Positions 5,956 through 6,948 of a stretch of 6,948 nt of DNA are shown here, piece by piece. This stretch comes from Paracoccaceae bacterium (GTDB lineage Bacteria; Pseudomonadota; Alphaproteobacteria; Rhodobacterales; Rhodobacteraceae), in assembly GCA_024742655.1 (NCBI GenBank), contig JANSYB010000105.1:1-6948 (forward strand). Direction: 5' to 3'. The notes beneath the pieces were generated by a model, which had not been told where the DNA came from, made no database searches, and was given only the letters and a program-made list of their open reading frames with translations. A program made the position numbers and the translations under genes. Position 1 is the stretch's first letter; every line of letters starts with the position of its first letter.

Positions 5956-6948
5956 GAACGGTAATCCGCATTGATCTGGATGTACCCATGGGTCAGGTCA
6001 CAGGTCCATACGACCGCGGTCCCGCCACCCAACCCCAGGTCCACGTGGATCTCCAGTTCCTGGTTCTTCATATAGGTTGCGCCGTCTTCCTCGCGATAGT
6101 CGGGGTTCACCCAGCCGTTGCTTGCGACGAGGATATCGCCGAACCTTATTGACAGAGTATCGCGGTCGGCCGGGGCGCCTGACTTGCCGATGGCCATCAC
6201 CACCCGGCCCCAATTCGGATCCTCGCCGGCGATTGCGGTCTTGACGAGTGGCGAATTCGCAATCGACAGGGCGTGGGTGCGCGCATCGGCATCCGATGAT
6301 GCCCCGGTGACCGACACCTCGACGAACTTCGTCGCGCCCTCGCCGTCGCGCACCACCTGCTGGGCCAGGTCCAGCATGACGCCGCGCAACCCTTCCATGA
6401 AGCTCATGTTGTTTTCGCTGACCCGGACCCCGGATGCCCCTGTGGCCGCGACCAGAACCGTATCAGAGGTCGATGTGTCGCTGTCCACCGTGATGCAGTT
6501 GAAGGTGGTCTCATTCAGTGCAGACACCATGGATTGCAGCATCGGTTGTTCGATCACAGCGTCGGTGAAGATGTAGACGAGCATCGTTGCCATATTGGGC
6601 GCGATCATGCCGGAACCCTTGGCGATGCCAGCGATATGAATGGGTTGCCCGTCGATTTCGATCGTCGCACCAGCCCCTTTGGGGAAAGTGTCGGTCGTCA
6701 TTATGGCGCGCGCTGCATCCTCGATCGCATCACCCGACAATGAGTCCGACAGGGTACTCAGCTTTGCCTCGATCCGGTCATGGGGCAGCGGCTCGCCGAT
6801 CACGCCCGTCGACGAGGTGAAAATGCGTGTTTCCGGCAGGTTCAGGGTCTGTCCAAGCGCTTTCGTCAGGGCATGGACCGAAGCCAGACCGTTGCGCCCG
6901 GTAAAGGCATTCGCATTGCCGGAATTCACCAGAATGGCCGCGCCGCTC
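5952..6948 (-). CDS. argJ: Bifunctional ornithine acetyltransferase/N-acetylglutamate synthase ArgJ (N-terminus outside window)
   Basis: ArgJ moves the acetyl group from N-acetylornithine to glutamate, the recycling step of arginine synthesis; bifunctional forms also use acetyl-CoA. The gene runs off the right edge: 331 residues are present and roughly the first 75-80 of about 405-410 are missing. The frame is open to the edge, through AAILVNSGNANAFTG at about 6894-6941, so the apparent GTG start at 6927-6929 is an internal valine codon. STGVIGE (about 6789-6812) matches the oxyanion-hole region. KGSGMIAPNMATML holds the self-cleavage site: the chain is cut before the Thr encoded at 6585-6587, which becomes the nucleophile of the beta subunit. 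The C-terminus INADYRS is typical. The TGA stop overlaps the mutT ATG by 4 nt. Confidence 0.97.
   Translation of the reverse strand, partial: SGAAILVNSGNANAFTGRNGLASVHALTKALGQTLNLPETRIFTSSTGVIGEPLPHDRIEAKLSTLSDSLSGDAIEDAARAIMTTDTFPKGAGATIEIDGQPIHIAGIAKGSGMIAPNMATMLVYIFTDAVIEQPMLQSMVSALNETTFNCITVDSDTSTSDTVLVAATGASGVRVSENNMSFMEGLRGVMLDLAQQVVRDGEGATKFVEVSVTGASSDADARTHALSIANSPLVKTAIAGEDPNWGRVVMAIGKSGAPADRDTLSIRFGDILVASNGWVNPDYREEDGATYMKNQELEIHVDLGLGGGTAVVWTCDLTHGYIQINADYRS

Noticed and set aside
5713..5974. Small plus-strand open frames opposite mutT
   Set aside because: They are opposite a complete Nudix gene with an intact signature. Their translations show no motif and they have no clear ribosome-binding site.

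Overview
This window is ordinary, conserved chromosomal housekeeping DNA from a GC-rich alphaproteobacterium. From recall, the RimP, NusA, YlxR and IF-2 sequences most resemble the Rhodobacteraceae/Roseobacter group. Examples are the IF-2 N-terminus starting MSDNDGKK, the alphaproteobacterial C-terminal extension of NusA, and YlxR fused to an L7Ae-like domain. No database search was possible, so the lineage is an inference. I see no mobile element, CRISPR array, rRNA or tRNA gene, or phage gene, and no sign of a new defence or biosynthetic system.

Layout: positions 1-90 hold the end of an upstream region with a clear terminator-type hairpin (52-75) just before rimP. Positions 91-5440 are a tightly packed plus-strand operon, rimP - nusA - ylxR (DUF448 + L7Ae-like) - infB, with gaps of 3, 26 and 5 nt. 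A 10-bp hairpin covers the nusA stop codon and the start of the nusA-ylxR gap. The 116-nt gap 5441-5556 holds a strong bidirectional terminator, then two adjacent AT-rich palindromes. Positions 5557-6948 are on the minus strand and converge on infB: argJ (its N-terminal part lies beyond the window), followed by mutT, joined by a 4-nt ATGA stop/start overlap.

How the genes work together: the plus-strand operon links ribosome maturation (RimP, 30S assembly), transcription elongation and termination (NusA), an RNA-binding protein (YlxR/RnpM family) and translation initiation (IF-2). This is the classic bacterial nusA-infB cluster. The strong terminator right after infB means rbfA, truB and rpsO, which often follow infB in other bacteria, are not part of this transcription unit. 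The minus-strand pair combines the acetyl-recycling step of arginine synthesis (ArgJ) with a Nudix nucleotide-pool-cleaning enzyme (MutT). Their roles are unrelated but their translation is probably coupled.

The points most worth a second look are non-coding: the terminator abutting the rimP start, the hairpin on the nusA stop codon, and the double palindrome behind mutT.
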